NCBI GenBank assembly: GCA_017409475.1
Contig: JAFQSP010000010.1
Location: forward strand, 1-64,000
Direction: 5' to 3'
Source of the DNA: Clostridia bacterium
GTDB taxonomy: Bacteria; Bacillota; Clostridia; Oscillospirales; Acutalibacteraceae
Length of the DNA: 64,000 bases
Part shown: positions 24,287 through 34,250 of the stretch, piece after piece
Layout of the letters: every line of letters starts with the position of its first letter
How positions within the stretch are numbered: the stretch's first letter is position 1
The notes under the pieces: model-generated
What the model saw: the letters and a program-made list of their open reading frames with translations, nothing else
The model's database searches: none
What the model was told of the DNA's origin: nothing
Made by a program: the position numbers and the translations under genes

Positions 24287-26725
24287 CTACATCATCGGTC
24301 CTCGCGGCATTGGCCCTTTCGGCCCTTGTCCTCTCGGCATCGGCGGTGGTCCCTGACGGCGTCCCATTGGAGGCCCCATCGGTGAAAAGTTCTCTCTCGA
24401 CCATTTGGCTTCATCTCCTTTTATCGTAAGTGCCTTGCCCTGCAATTCGGCAAGGTGATAGTAAATTCCTTTTTTCTGAAGTAGCTCCTCATGGGTGCCG
24501 TATTCCTCTAAACATCCGTTTTCAATGACAATGAGCTTGTCGGCATTGCGCAGGGTGGAAAGTCGGTGCGCAACCGAAATTGTTGTACGTCCTTTTGCAA
24601 GCCTTTCTAATGATTGCTGAATACTCTGCTCGGTTTCGGTGTCCATTGAGGCGGTTGCCTCGTCTAAAATAAGTATCTTCGGGTCGGCAAGAATGGCCCT
24701 TGCAATTGAAATTCGCTGCCTTTCACCGCCCGAAAGCTCACGACCTGCCGAGCCGATAACCGTATCGTATCCGTCGGGCAGTTTAACTATAAAATCGTGG
24801 GCACTCGCCGCCATAGCCGCGTCGATAATCTTGTCCCGCGAAATATCGGGATTTGAATATGCGATATTTTCGGCAACCGTACCCATGAAAATATGTGTTT
24901 CCTGCGACACAACCGCAACCTTTCGGTGCAATTCACGAAGATTATAGTCGCGTATATTAACGCCGTCGATGTAAATATTGCCCTCGTCGGTATCATAAAG
25001 CCGCGAAAGAAGACAGAGCAGCGTGGTTTTTCCTGCTCCCGAGCGACCTACAACTCCGAGCATTTTACCTGCTTCAATTTCAAAGTTCAGCCCATTAAGT
25101 ACAGGCTTATCTTTTTCATAGCCGAAGGTAACATTCTCGACCTTTATTCCACCCTTAATATTTTCGGCGGAAATGGAATTTTTCGCCTCGATAACGTCAG
25201 GTGTGGAATCGAGAATTTCAAATATTCTTTGGGCGCTGTTTAAGCAACTTGCGCATTGGCGAAGTGCCTTTGAAATATTATTTACAGGGCCATTTAACAT
25301 TCCGATATAGCCGATTAACGTGATAATATCGGCGTAGTTGAAATCAAAGCTTTTCATAATGAAAAATGAACCAAGACCCCATACGGCAAAAACACCGATA
25401 TTTTCAACGAGATGGTATGCGGCATAAAGCTCATTTTGAACGCTTACAATGTCGTATTCCGCCTCTTTTACATTCTCGTTGAGGGATTGGAATCGCTCGG
25501 CTTCCGACTTTTGCTGACCGAATGCACGAACAACGCGAGCTCCCGTAAGATTGTCGTTTATGTGGGCGTTCATGTTTCGTGATGCGGTAAATCTTTTGTT
25601 GAAAAACACGTGTAATTTAGGAAGCACACGGATTGTAATGAGGCTCGATAAGGGGATAAATACGAGTGCGGCGACGGCAACGGGCCAGCTGATTACGAAT
25701 ACTGCAGCGGCAACTCCGATAATGGTGATACAGTCGACCATAAGCCTCGGCACATCTTCGATAAATACGTTTGTAACCTGCTCAGCGTCGTCAAGCACCC
25801 TTGTCATGAGGCTACCTGTTTCTCGCTTTTGGAAAAAGCCGAGTGACAGTCTGCTCATAACGTTAAAAATGCCGGTTTTAATCTCGTTGACTACATAAGG
25901 AACGATTTTAGCAACCGAAATATTTTGAATTGCCGATAGCCCTTGACTAATAACCTTTGTCAAAAAGATGGTCAGCGCAATAATCAGTAATGCGGTAGTA
26001 ACCTTGAACCCTTGGCCGAAAAGTTCGGTTATGCCAAGTTTGTTTTCGAGAATTTGACCGTAAAGCACCTTTCCGCTGAGATAGGGCGAAACAAGGCTTA
26101 AAAGGCTCGTCAGTCCAACACAAAGAAGCACTGTAAAAACAGCCGCTTTATAGGGAATAAAGTATTTAAAAAGGCGAATGAGAGACGGCACCTTTCCGTG
26201 ACATTTGGGGCAAATTCGGTTTCCGTAATCTTTAAACGGGGTACCGCATTTTTTACATACCTCTTTTGCTTTTTTATCCTCGCTGAATAATTCTTCTATC
26301 TCGTCAAATTTATCTTTTTTCGCAAGGCTTACGCATTGTGAAAATGCAAATGCGCCCTTTAAGCAGGTGGCGCTTACGGCACATATTTTTTTCGCCTTAC
26401 CATTTATAACTACGCTGATAATTCCACCTGCGGCAATGTGCGAAACTTCGACAAAATCAATCTTATCAAGGTCGAAAAATTCGACCGTTACGTCGTTTGG
26501 CACATTGTTTCGGCCGTCAAGTCCTTGCGAATGGTCAATATCGTTTTTTACCGAGTTTGAGAAAAGAAAATAGACCCGTTTTTTGGTCAAAACGAGCCAG
26601 CTAAAAATAAAATTGCAGTCGAGAGAAAGATCCGTACAGGTAACAGTAAGGATTTCGTCGGCCGCAATGTTATGTTTTTTCATTACTTCCAGCAGAGATG
26701 CGCTGGGCTTATGAGTTTTATACAT
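24287..26725 (-). CDS. ABC exporter with N-terminal sensor-like domain, zinc ribbon and Pro/Gly/Met tail
   Basis: An 812-residue half-transporter. Residues about 1-155 form a PH-like domain (FIFSWLVLTKKRVYFLF), followed by a zinc ribbon CKKCGTPFKDYGNRICPKC (about 159-177), six membrane helices, and an ATPase with Walker A GRSGAGKTT, signature LSGGERQR and Walker B ILILDEATASMDTET. Unusually, the last 35 residues are a Pro/Gly/Arg/Met repeat tail (GPPPMPRGQGPKGPMPRG). First gene of the ABC-DUF1854-ABC set; ATG behind CGGAG. The two ABC chains share domain order but are only distantly alike, as expected of heterodimer partners. Confidence 0.9.
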   Translation of the reverse strand: MYKTHKPSASLLEVMKKHNIAADEILTVTCTDLSLDCNFIFSWLVLTKKRVYFLFSNSVKNDIDHSQGLDGRNNVPNDVTVEFFDLDKIDFVEVSHIAAGGIISVVINGKAKKICAVSATCLKGAFAFSQCVSLAKKDKFDEIEELFSEDKKAKEVCKKCGTPFKDYGNRICPKCHGKVPSLIRLFKYFIPYKAAVFTVLLCVGLTSLLSLVSPYLSGKVLYGQILENKLGITELFGQGFKVTTALLIIALTIFLTKVISQGLSAIQNISVAKIVPYVVNEIKTGIFNVMSRLSLGFFQKRETGSLMTRVLDDAEQVTNVFIEDVPRLMVDCITIIGVAAAVFVISWPVAVAALVFIPLSSLITIRVLPKLHVFFNKRFTASRNMNAHINDNLTGARVVRAFGQQKSEAERFQSLNENVKEAEYDIVSVQNELYAAYHLVENIGVFAVWGLGSFFIMKSFDFNYADIITLIGYIGMLNGPVNNISKALRQCASCLNSAQRIFEILDSTPDVIEAKNSISAENIKGGIKVENVTFGYEKDKPVLNGLNFEIEAGKMLGVVGRSGAGKTTLLCLLSRLYDTDEGNIYIDGVNIRDYNLRELHRKVAVVSQETHIFMGTVAENIAYSNPDISRDKIIDAAMAASAHDFIVKLPDGYDTVIGSAGRELSGGERQRISIARAILADPKILILDEATASMDTETEQSIQQSLERLAKGRTTISVAHRLSTLRNADKLIVIENGCLEEYGTHEELLQKKGIYYHLAELQGKALTIKGDEAKWSRENFSPMGPPMGRRQGPPPMPRGQGPKGPMPRGPMM

Positions 26726-26780
26726 TTTTTACTCCGTAAACAACGTGGTGCTTACATTATACTACCGCTAATTTATTTTG

Positions 26781-27851
26781 TCAATCACGCCTTGATATAA
26801 TTCCGCCGCCGATAACCTCGTTTTCGTTATAAAAAACGACCGATTGGCCGGGAGTAATCGCTCTTACGGGACTATCAAATTTGACGCTGAAAAGTTCGCT
26901 TTCGAGAGGCGTTACGGTACAGTCGGAGGCTTTTGCACTGTAGCGTGTTTTTGCTGTAAAACGAGTGGGTGCAGAAACGGGCTTCCCGCTTATAAAATTA
27001 ACCTTTTCGGCTATTAGTGATGAGCAAAAGGTGTCCTCGTTTGAGCCGAGAATAACTCGGTTATTTTCGGCATCAATTTCGGTGACAAATCGTGGTTCAC
27101 CGAGGGCAATTCCGAGCCCCTTTCGCTGACCGATTGTATAGTGGATGATGCCCTTATGCTTGCCTAAAACGCTTCCGTTTTTGTGGTCAATAAAGTCGCC
27201 GATTTTATCCTCATAATCGCTGTTTTCCTTGATATATCGGGCATAATTATCATCCTCGATGAAGCAAATTTCCTGCGAATCGGGCTTGTTTGCAACCTCG
27301 ATTCCCGCCTTTTCGGCATAGCTTCTGATTTCGCTTTTTTCCATGTTTCCGACAGGGAGCAAAAGGTGGGATAAAACGTGCTGATTCATGTTATAAAGAA
27401 CGTAGGTTTGGTCCTTGCTGTCGAATGCTGAGCGCGACAAATGATAGCCGTCATTGTCCTTGAAAATATTCGCATAATGACCTGTTGCGATGTAATCAAA
27501 GCCCATTTTGAGAGCCCTTTCCAAAAATAGACCGAATTTCATACTTTTGTTACAGAAAATGCAGGGGTTAGGCGTACGTCCGGAAAGATAGTCGCTGATA
27601 AAAGGAGAGATTACATTCTTTTTAAATTCCGCGCTGAAATCAAAGGTGAAATGCTCAATACCGAGCTGAGCCGCTACCTTTTTTGCGTCGGTAACAGCCT
27701 CGTTTGAGCCAATGCCGCGGCTAATTTCGTCATCGCTCCAAATTTGCATTGTAGCGCCCGAAACGTCATAGCCCTGTTCGATTAAAAGTGCGGCTGCTGC
27801 GGAGGAGTCGACACCGCCGCTCATGGCAACCAAAACCTTGATTTTATCCAT
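26781..27851 (-). CDS. mnmA: tRNA-specific 2-thiouridylase
   Basis: A 356-residue enzyme that thiolates U34 of Lys, Glu and Gln tRNAs. PP-loop MSGGVDSSAAA near the start; catalytic cysteines in NPCIFCNKSMKFG and in SQEICFIEDDNY; the tRNA-binding GKHKGIIHYTIGQRKGLGI and C-terminal beta barrel are present. Normal length; AAGGAG precedes the ATG. It lies 17 bases after yifB on the same strand and may share its transcript. Confidence 0.97.
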   Translation of the reverse strand: MDKIKVLVAMSGGVDSSAAAALLIEQGYDVSGATMQIWSDDEISRGIGSNEAVTDAKKVAAQLGIEHFTFDFSAEFKKNVISPFISDYLSGRTPNPCIFCNKSMKFGLFLERALKMGFDYIATGHYANIFKDNDGYHLSRSAFDSKDQTYVLYNMNQHVLSHLLLPVGNMEKSEIRSYAEKAGIEVANKPDSQEICFIEDDNYARYIKENSDYEDKIGDFIDHKNGSVLGKHKGIIHYTIGQRKGLGIALGEPRFVTEIDAENNRVILGSNEDTFCSSLIAEKVNFISGKPVSAPTRFTAKTRYSAKASDCTVTPLESELFSVKFDSPVRAITPGQSVVFYNENEVIGGGIISRRD

Positions 27852-27868
27852 TTTTTCTCCTTAAAAAT

Positions 27869-29398
27869 TTATCCGTGATTCCAGTATTTTCTGTCTAAGC
27901 TGCGGAAGCGTACCGCTTGCATAATGTGAGCTGAGGTGATAACTTCGCTTGAATCAATATCGGCTACCGTACGGGCTACCTTTAGTATTCTGTCATATGT
28001 TCTGGCCGACATATCGAGCTTTTCAAAAGCGGCTTTGAGCGATCTTTTTGCCTCGTCTGTCATTTGGCAGTATTCGTTCAGCATTTTTGAGCTCATTCGT
28101 GCGTTACAGGTAACCGAGGTGCCCTCGAATCGCTGCTGCTGAATTTTTCTTGCCTTGTTCACGCGTGCTCTTATTTCCGCTGAGCTTTCACCTCGTGATG
28201 AGTTATTCAGCGAGTCAAAATCAACGGGCGGTACCTCGATATGAAGGTCCATTCGGTCGAGCAGGGGACCCGAAATTCGTCCCAGATAGCCCGACACCGA
28301 CCTCTGTGAGCAGGAGCATTCCTTTGTCGGATGGCCGTAATAGCCGCAGGGACATGGATTCATCGCCGCAACAAGCATAAATGAGCAGTTGTAGCTGAGC
28401 GAGCCGGCAACTCGGGTAATATGTACCTTTCCGTCTTCAAGCGGTTGACGCAAAACCTCGAGTGATGTTCGTGAAAATTCGGGCAATTCGTCAAGGAAAA
28501 GCACACCGCCGTGAGCAAGTGAAATTTCGCCGGGTCGCGGAATTGTACCGCCTCCGGAAAGCCCAGCCGGCGAAATTGTATGATGGGGTGAGCGGAATGG
28601 GCGGTTGCGTATGAGCCTGACACCGCTGGGTAAAACCCCTGCTATAGAATGGATTTTTGTCGTTTCAATCTGTTCGTCAAAGGTCATTTCGGGGAGAATT
28701 GAGGGTATGCGCTTTGCGAGCATACTTTTACCCGAGCCCGGAGGACCGATGAGAAGTATGTTGTGACCGCCTGCCGCAGCCGTTTCAATGGCTGATTTTG
28801 CGGCATGTTGTCCCTTTACGTCGGCAAAATCGGGATAGTCCTCGACCGATGTGTCGGGATAGTCCTCTGCCTTTACGGGAGGAATCTCTTTTGTGCCGAC
28901 GAGCGCCTCCATAAGCTCGACGAGATTGGAAACCGGGATAATATCAATTCCGCTTACGGCCGATGCCTCGGCGGCATTACCCTTTGGTATAAAAAAGCGC
29001 TTGAAACCGCTGTTTTTTGCATGAATTGCCATGGCAAGAAGTCCGCAAACAGGACGTATTTCACCCGTAAGACTAAGCTCGCCGATAAAGGCGGTGTCGC
29101 TGAGGTCGGCCGAAATCTGACCTTCCGCCGAAAGAATTGCCATCAGTACGGGAAGGTCATAAATTGCGCCCTCTTTTTTCACGTCGGCTGGGGCAAGGTT
29201 AACGGTAACACGGCTGACAGGGAACTCAAGACCGCAATTCTTTGCCGATGAGCGAACTCGACCGCGTGATTCCTTTACCGCTGTGTCGGGCAGACCGACA
29301 ATATCAAAGCCGGGTAATCCCACCGAAATATCGGCTTCGACCTCGACCGTAAATGTTTCTATACCAAAAACGCCTATGCTGTAAAGCTTCGATACCAT
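27869..29398 (-). CDS. YifB/ComM-family Mg-chelatase-like AAA+ ATPase
   Basis: About 509 residues: an N-terminal Lon-protease-like fold (VEADISVGLPGFDIVGLPD, VNLAPADVKKEGAIYDLPV), then an AAA+ module with Walker A GPPGSGKSMLAKRIP and Walker B GGVLFLDELPEF, and a Mg_chelatase C-terminal region including MNPCPCGYYGHP. In Gram-negative bacteria ComM is a branch-migration helicase that aids natural transformation; the Firmicute role is less clear. I chose ATG 29398 (MVSKLYSIGVFG) behind GGAGTG. First gene of the long minus-strand run. Confidence 0.93.
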   Translation of the reverse strand: MVSKLYSIGVFGIETFTVEVEADISVGLPGFDIVGLPDTAVKESRGRVRSSAKNCGLEFPVSRVTVNLAPADVKKEGAIYDLPVLMAILSAEGQISADLSDTAFIGELSLTGEIRPVCGLLAMAIHAKNSGFKRFFIPKGNAAEASAVSGIDIIPVSNLVELMEALVGTKEIPPVKAEDYPDTSVEDYPDFADVKGQHAAKSAIETAAAGGHNILLIGPPGSGKSMLAKRIPSILPEMTFDEQIETTKIHSIAGVLPSGVRLIRNRPFRSPHHTISPAGLSGGGTIPRPGEISLAHGGVLFLDELPEFSRTSLEVLRQPLEDGKVHITRVAGSLSYNCSFMLVAAMNPCPCGYYGHPTKECSCSQRSVSGYLGRISGPLLDRMDLHIEVPPVDFDSLNNSSRGESSAEIRARVNKARKIQQQRFEGTSVTCNARMSSKMLNEYCQMTDEAKRSLKAAFEKLDMSARTYDRILKVARTVADIDSSEVITSAHIMQAVRFRSLDRKYWNHG

Positions 29399-29781
29399 GA
29401 ATAGCACTCCAAAACAGATATAATTTTTAATTATACACCAATTTTATACGATTGGCAATACCGCAAAACACAACTTGTCGACACAAAAACAGCTGCTTTT
29501 GACTGATTAAAAATCGTCACCGCAAGCCATAATAAACGAGAGAGGATAATTTTGTTAAAAAAGAGGTGATTTCCTTGACATTAGTTATTATATAGAGTAC
29601 AATAAAATATCAAAATAGGGGTATTAGCATTATTTATATATTTTAATATACCTATTTGTGAGCAAAAAAAGGCTGAAATTATTAATGAACGATATGGGCG
29701 AAAAAAACGCCTTATACATACGAAAGTATCAACTGTGCATATTATTTATCGGTCGGCACAGCGACAGAAAAGGAGAATTAT
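29399..29781. other. Divergent intergenic region with rnj promoter and structured leader
   Basis: About 380 bases at the point where the minus-strand and plus-strand gene runs diverge. It holds a strong plus-strand promoter (29575-29603) and a leader of about 170 bases with possible hairpins (ATAGG...CCTAT at 29617-29656; TGTGC...GCACA at 29736-29761). No gene is seen, and I found no DnaA-box cluster that would make it a replication origin. Confidence 0.55.
29575..29603 (+). promoter_or_regulatory. Sigma-A promoter of the rnj operon
   Basis: Perfect -35 TTGACA (29575-29580), 17-base spacer, -10 TACAAT (29598-29603). It gives a leader of about 170 bases before rnj. Confidence 0.8.
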
Positions 29782-31734
29782 ATGGCGCAACAGAACAAGG
29801 AAGTAAAGCGCAGCCGTAATTCAAACGGCAACAGTAAAAATCAGAAGAATAAGTCAAAGGGTAAAAATGAACTTAAAAAAGCGGTAGCAGAAACTAACGA
29901 TACCGCAGTTTACGGAAAAATAACACCCGAAAAGAGCCAAAAACCGAAAAAGACTCAATCTAAAAATTCGGAAAAATCAAAATCGCAAAAAAGTACTTCA
30001 TCAAAGAAGGCAGAAACTAAAAAATCAGCCGGATCGAAAAAGTCTTCGACATCGAAAAAATCAGGCTCAAAAAAAGCAAAAACGAAAATCACCGAGCCTG
30101 TACGTATAATTTCGCTTGGTGGACTTGAAGAAATCGGAAAGAATATCACCCTTTACGAATGCGGCGAGGATATAATAATCGTCGATTGCGGAATGGCGTT
30201 TCCCGACGACGACCTTCCGGGAATTGATATTGTCATCCCCGATTTCAGCTATATTATTAAAAATATCGACAGAGTAAAGGGACTCTTTATCACCCACGGA
30301 CACGAGGACCATATCGGTGCAATTCCGTATCTTTTAAAGGAGGTTTCGCTTCCAATCTACGGAACGCGACTTACACTCGGCTTGGTCGAAGGTAAGTTAA
30401 AGGAGCATGGAATAAAGGGCGACCTTCGTGTTTGCAGTCCCTCCGACCACGTAAAAGCGGGTTGCTTCGAGGTTGAGTTTATTCATGTTAATCATTCAAT
30501 TCCTGATGCGGTCGGCTTTGCAATAAGCTGTCCGGGTGGTGTTTATGTTCATACGGGGGATTTTAAGATTGATTCAACGCCAATTGACGGCGAGGTAATG
30601 AATCTTGCCCGACTGAGCGAGCTTGGTAAGCAAGGGGTAACAATGCTTCTTGTTGATTCGACCAACGCGGAACGTCCCGGCTTTACACCGAGTGAAAGGG
30701 TTGTCGGCGGAACATTCGAAAACTTATTTTCACACGCGTATAACAAGCGAATTATCGTAGCAACATTTTCGTCGAATATTCACCGAATTCAGCAGATAAT
30801 TGACGAGGCGGTACGTTGCAAGCGAAAGGTAGCCGTACTCGGAAGAAGTATGATAAACGTTGTAACCGTTGCAAATGAGCTTGGCTATCTTAACGTGCCT
30901 GAGGGCGTGCTTATTAGTATCGACATGATTCGAAAATACAGCCCCGAAGAGATTGTAATAATCACCACCGGCTCACAGGGCGAACCGATGTCGGCCCTTC
31001 ACCGAATGGCATTTTCCGACCATAGAAACGTTGATATCGGACCGAGCGACCTTATCATAATCTCGGCAACACCTATTCCCGGAAACGAAAAAACGGTATC
31101 GAGGGTAGTAAACGAGCTTATGAAGCAGGGCGCCGAGGTTATTTACGAAAGAATGTATGACGTTCACGTTTCGGGTCATGCCTGCGCAGAGGAAATAAAG
31201 CTCATTCAAACCCTCACAAAGCCGAAGTATTATATGCCTCTTCATGGCGAGTATAAGCATCTTGTGAAAAATGCAAAAATCGCGCAGTCGATGGGAATGG
31301 ATAAGAAAAACATCGTTATCGCTCAAATTGGTAACGTTGTCGAGGTTAGCGAGTCGGGAGTAAAGATTATCGGCTCGGTACCGTCAGGAAGAATGCTTGT
31401 TGACGGTTACGGAGTAGGCGACGTTGGAAACATCGTATTAAAGGACAGAAAGCATCTTGCCGAGGACGGACTTATGGTTGCCGTAATGACAATCGACAGC
31501 GTTTCGGGTGGCATTTTGGCGGGGCCCGATATTGTAACTCGCGGATTTGTATATGTTCGCGAATCGGAGGAGCTTATCGACGAGGCAAGACGGGTTATCT
31601 GCAACGTCCTCGATTCCTATCAGGGACGCGATTGGCCCACCATTAAGCAAAAGGTGAGAGACGAGCTTTCACGCTATTTGTACGAAAAGACAAAGCGTTC
31701 ACCAATGATTTTACCAATCATAATGGAGATATAA
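29782..31734 (+). CDS. rnj: Ribonuclease J with long basic N-terminal extension
   Basis: A 650-residue metallo-beta-lactamase RNase with 5'-3' exo- and endonuclease activity in mRNA decay and rRNA maturation. Catalytic core from about residue 105: HGHEDHIGAIPYLL, HSIPDAVGF, VHTGDFKID, the beta-CASP part TTGSQGEPMSALHRMA and a C-terminal domain. The first about 104 residues are extra: a Lys/Ser/Thr-rich, low-complexity and strongly basic extension (e.g. KKSAGSKKSSTSKKSGSKKAK). Similar tails occur in some actinobacterial RNases and may bind RNA or ribosomes (inference). AAAAGGAG precedes the ATG. Only one RNase J gene is seen here. Confidence 0.96.
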   Translation: MAQQNKEVKRSRNSNGNSKNQKNKSKGKNELKKAVAETNDTAVYGKITPEKSQKPKKTQSKNSEKSKSQKSTSSKKAETKKSAGSKKSSTSKKSGSKKAKTKITEPVRIISLGGLEEIGKNITLYECGEDIIIVDCGMAFPDDDLPGIDIVIPDFSYIIKNIDRVKGLFITHGHEDHIGAIPYLLKEVSLPIYGTRLTLGLVEGKLKEHGIKGDLRVCSPSDHVKAGCFEVEFIHVNHSIPDAVGFAISCPGGVYVHTGDFKIDSTPIDGEVMNLARLSELGKQGVTMLLVDSTNAERPGFTPSERVVGGTFENLFSHAYNKRIIVATFSSNIHRIQQIIDEAVRCKRKVAVLGRSMINVVTVANELGYLNVPEGVLISIDMIRKYSPEEIVIITTGSQGEPMSALHRMAFSDHRNVDIGPSDLIIISATPIPGNEKTVSRVVNELMKQGAEVIYERMYDVHVSGHACAEEIKLIQTLTKPKYYMPLHGEYKHLVKNAKIAQSMGMDKKNIVIAQIGNVVEVSESGVKIIGSVPSGRMLVDGYGVGDVGNIVLKDRKHLAEDGLMVAVMTIDSVSGGILAGPDIVTRGFVYVRESEELIDEARRVICNVLDSYQGRDWPTIKQKVRDELSRYLYEKTKRSPMILPIIMEI

Positions 31735-31797
31735 TTTTTTTAGAATTTTACGCGCTTAATCTATTTAAAGAGAAAAAAGGGAGGCGGCGAAAGGGAT

Positions 31798-33738
31798 ATG
31801 AAAAAGTTAAAACAGGCGTTTCTTATAACGGTAGCGGTTTTAACCGGGCTAATGCTGATTATGTCGCTTTTTGTCGGCATTTACAGTAAAACGGCGGCAA
31901 TCGTAGGGCTTATATTAACCGTCGGTTGCGCTACTGCCTTTTTCGTTGTTTATATCAATCGCCAGAATCATTTAAAGCAGTTTATCGATACGGTAGAAAG
32001 ACAAACCGGCGGAAAGTCAAAGCTTATGGAGCGTCTTCGTATGCCTGCTCTTTTAATAAAGGATGACGAAATTATTTGGTACAATTCCGCATTTCGAAAC
32101 GATATTTCACAGGGTAGGGATATTTACGGCTGCAGCAGTGACGTTATCATCACCCCCGAGCAGCTCAAATGCGTGAAAAACGGCTTTGTCGATATTGCCG
32201 TTGCCGATAGATTCTATCGTGTTTATGGCTCAAAGGCGTATGACGGCGGAATGATTTTATACTTTGTCGATATGACCGAGTACGAAAATCTTGTGAAGCG
32301 ATATAACGACAGCTTGCCGGTAGTAATGCTCGTTACAATCGATAATTTAGAGGAGCTTCAACGTGGAGCCCGTGACAGTGAAAAGGCTGAAATCGTTTCG
32401 GCTATAAGTAAAAAAATCGAGGACTATGCGGCAAAACTCGATTGTATGTATTACAAGCTTTCGACCGACAGCTATCTTCTCGTTACCGACGAATATTATC
32501 TTTCTGCCGCAATTAGCGAAAGATTCGATATTCTTAAAGAGGTGCGGTCGATTGATTTTGGCGAAAGGGGATATGCAACCCTTTCTATTGGCGTCGGTCA
32601 CGGAAGCGAAAGCGTACTCGAATGCGAGGATATTGCCCGTCAGGCGCTTGATATGGCTCTCGGACGTGGCGGCGACCAGGCGGCAGTTAAGACGGATGAT
32701 GATTACGAATTTTTCGGCGGCGCCTCCTCAACCTCGTCAAAGAGAACGAGGGTACGTACACGAATTGTTGCCTCGGCGCTAAAGGAGCTTATCGCCGATA
32801 CCGACCAAGTTTTTTTGGTCGGTCACCGATTTGCCGATTTGGATAGCTTCGGTTCCTGCTACGGAATGTACAGCGCAATTACCGCCATGGGTAAGGAGGC
32901 AAGGGTTGTAGTCAATCGCGAAACGGCTCTTTGTACCCAGCTTATCGACTATGTCGAAGAAAATGGAGACGAGGGTTGCGTAATTACACCCGAACAGGCG
33001 CTTTCGATGGTAACGAAAAAGACCTTGCTTATTATTTGCGATACGCATAGACGGAGCTTTCTCGATTGTCCCGAACTATATGATGCTTGTCCTATAACGG
33101 TCATCATCGACCATCATCGAAAGACGGTTGATTATATCGATAATGCGGTTATATTCTATCACGACCCATACGCGTCAAGCGCTTGCGAGCTTGTGAGCGA
33201 GCTTGTTCAGTATATTCAGCCCCGAATCGGAAAGGTTGAGGCAGAGGCGCTTTTATCGGGAATAATGCTCGATACACGTAATTTTGTCCTTCATGCAGGG
33301 TCGCGAACCTTTGAGGCGGCGGCATTTCTTAGAAATTGCGGTGCCTCAACCGTAACGGTAAAGGGCTTTTTCAAAAGTGGCTTTAACGTGTATAAGGAAC
33401 GTGCATCGATTATTGCCGATGCTCACGTTTACGGCGACTGCGCCATTTCGAGAACCGATTCGCTCGACAAGGATGTTCGCATAGCGGCATCACAGGCGGC
33501 CGACGAAATGCTCGGAATAAATGGCGTTCACGCCTCGTTTGTTTTATTCCATTCGGGCGATATAATCAATATTTCGGCCCGTTCATTAGGGGTAATCAAC
33601 GTTCAGCTTATAATGGAAACGCTCGGCGGTGGCGGCCATTTAACAATGGCGGCAGCTCAGCTTGCCGATTGTGATATGGACAGCGCGGTAAGGCAGCTTG
33701 CAGCGGCAATTGACAAATACCGCGAGGAACAAAAATAA
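31798..33738 (+). CDS. gdpP: Cyclic-di-AMP phosphodiesterase, GdpP type
   Basis: A 646-residue membrane enzyme that hydrolyses c-di-AMP, controlling potassium, osmolyte and cell-wall homeostasis. Two N-terminal helices (about residues 8-52), a PAS-like region, a degenerate GGDEF domain (about 170-300), then DHH/DHHA1: [27 protein letters not shown] and the C-terminal [10 protein letters not shown]. Normal size and domain order. Gene order gdpP-rplI-dnaB is conserved in many Firmicutes and supports the call. Confidence 0.95.
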   Translation: MKKLKQAFLITVAVLTGLMLIMSLFVGIYSKTAAIVGLILTVGCATAFFVVYINRQNHLKQFIDTVERQTGGKSKLMERLRMPALLIKDDEIIWYNSAFRNDISQGRDIYGCSSDVIITPEQLKCVKNGFVDIAVADRFYRVYGSKAYDGGMILYFVDMTEYENLVKRYNDSLPVVMLVTIDNLEELQRGARDSEKAEIVSAISKKIEDYAAKLDCMYYKLSTDSYLLVTDEYYLSAAISERFDILKEVRSIDFGERGYATLSIGVGHGSESVLECEDIARQALDMALGRGGDQAAVKTDDDYEFFGGASSTSSKRTRVRTRIVASALKELIADTDQVFLVGHRFADLDSFGSCYGMYSAITAMGKEARVVVNRETALCTQLIDYVEENGDEGCVITPEQALSMVTKKTLLIICDTHRRSFLDCPELYDACPITVIIDHHRKTVDYIDNAVIFYHDPYASSACELVSELVQYIQPRIGKVEAEALLSGIMLDTRNFVLHAGSRTFEAAAFLRNCGASTVTVKGFFKSGFNVYKERASIIADAHVYGDCAISRTDSLDKDVRIAASQAADEMLGINGVHASFVLFHSGDIINISARSLGVINVQLIMETLGGGGHLTMAAAQLADCDMDSAVRQLAAAIDKYREEQK

Positions 33739-33761
33739 TAGTTTCAAGGAGAAAAAATTTT

Positions 33762-34205
33762 ATGAAGGTTATACTTACAGCAGACGTAAAGGGAAAGGGT
33801 AAAAAGGGCGAAATGGTAACCGTATCCGACGGATATGCCCGTAACTTTCTTTTTCCGCGCAATTTAGCAATAAATGCCGACGCTCAGGCAATGACCGAGC
33901 TTAAAAACCGAGAGGATTCAAAGGCGTTCCATATCGCCGAGGAGAAAAAAGCGGCTCAGGCGATTTGCGATAAAATTAATAAAAAGACGGTAGTTATAAA
34001 TGCAAAGGCAGGCGCATCAGGTAAGCTTTACGGCGCCATCACCTCAAAGGAAATTGCCGAAGAGATAAAGAAGCAGTTTGCCGTTGAGGTTGATAAAAGA
34101 AAGATTTCGGTCAACGATATAAAGGCGGCAGGAGAATATTCCGCCGACGTAAAGCTTTATAACGGCATTGTGGCAAGCATCACCGTAAGCGTAGTTGTAG
34201 CATAA
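33762..34205 (+). CDS. rplI: Ribosomal protein L9
   Basis: A 147-residue large-subunit protein binding 23S rRNA near the L1 stalk. The N-terminal signature [18 protein letters not shown] is intact, followed by the long connecting helix and the C-terminal domain ([20 protein letters not shown]). CAAGGAG precedes the ATG. Lies between gdpP and dnaB. Confidence 0.98.
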   Translation: MKVILTADVKGKGKKGEMVTVSDGYARNFLFPRNLAINADAQAMTELKNREDSKAFHIAEEKKAAQAICDKINKKTVVINAKAGASGKLYGAITSKEIAEEIKKQFAVEVDKRKISVNDIKAAGEYSADVKLYNGIVASITVSVVVA

Positions 34206-34250
34206 AATACCCATCCTTGAGGATAAATAAATTATTTCAGAGGTTTAATT

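Noticed and set aside
24273..24404. 44-codon N-terminal extension of the DUF1854 gene
   Set aside because: It reads through the Pro/Gly-rich ABC tail in another frame, is low-complexity and lies outside the DUF1854 family length.
29399..29781. Possible replication origin at the strand switch
   Set aside because: No dnaA or dnaN nearby and no cluster of TTATCCACA-like boxes; only the divergence of gene runs supported it.
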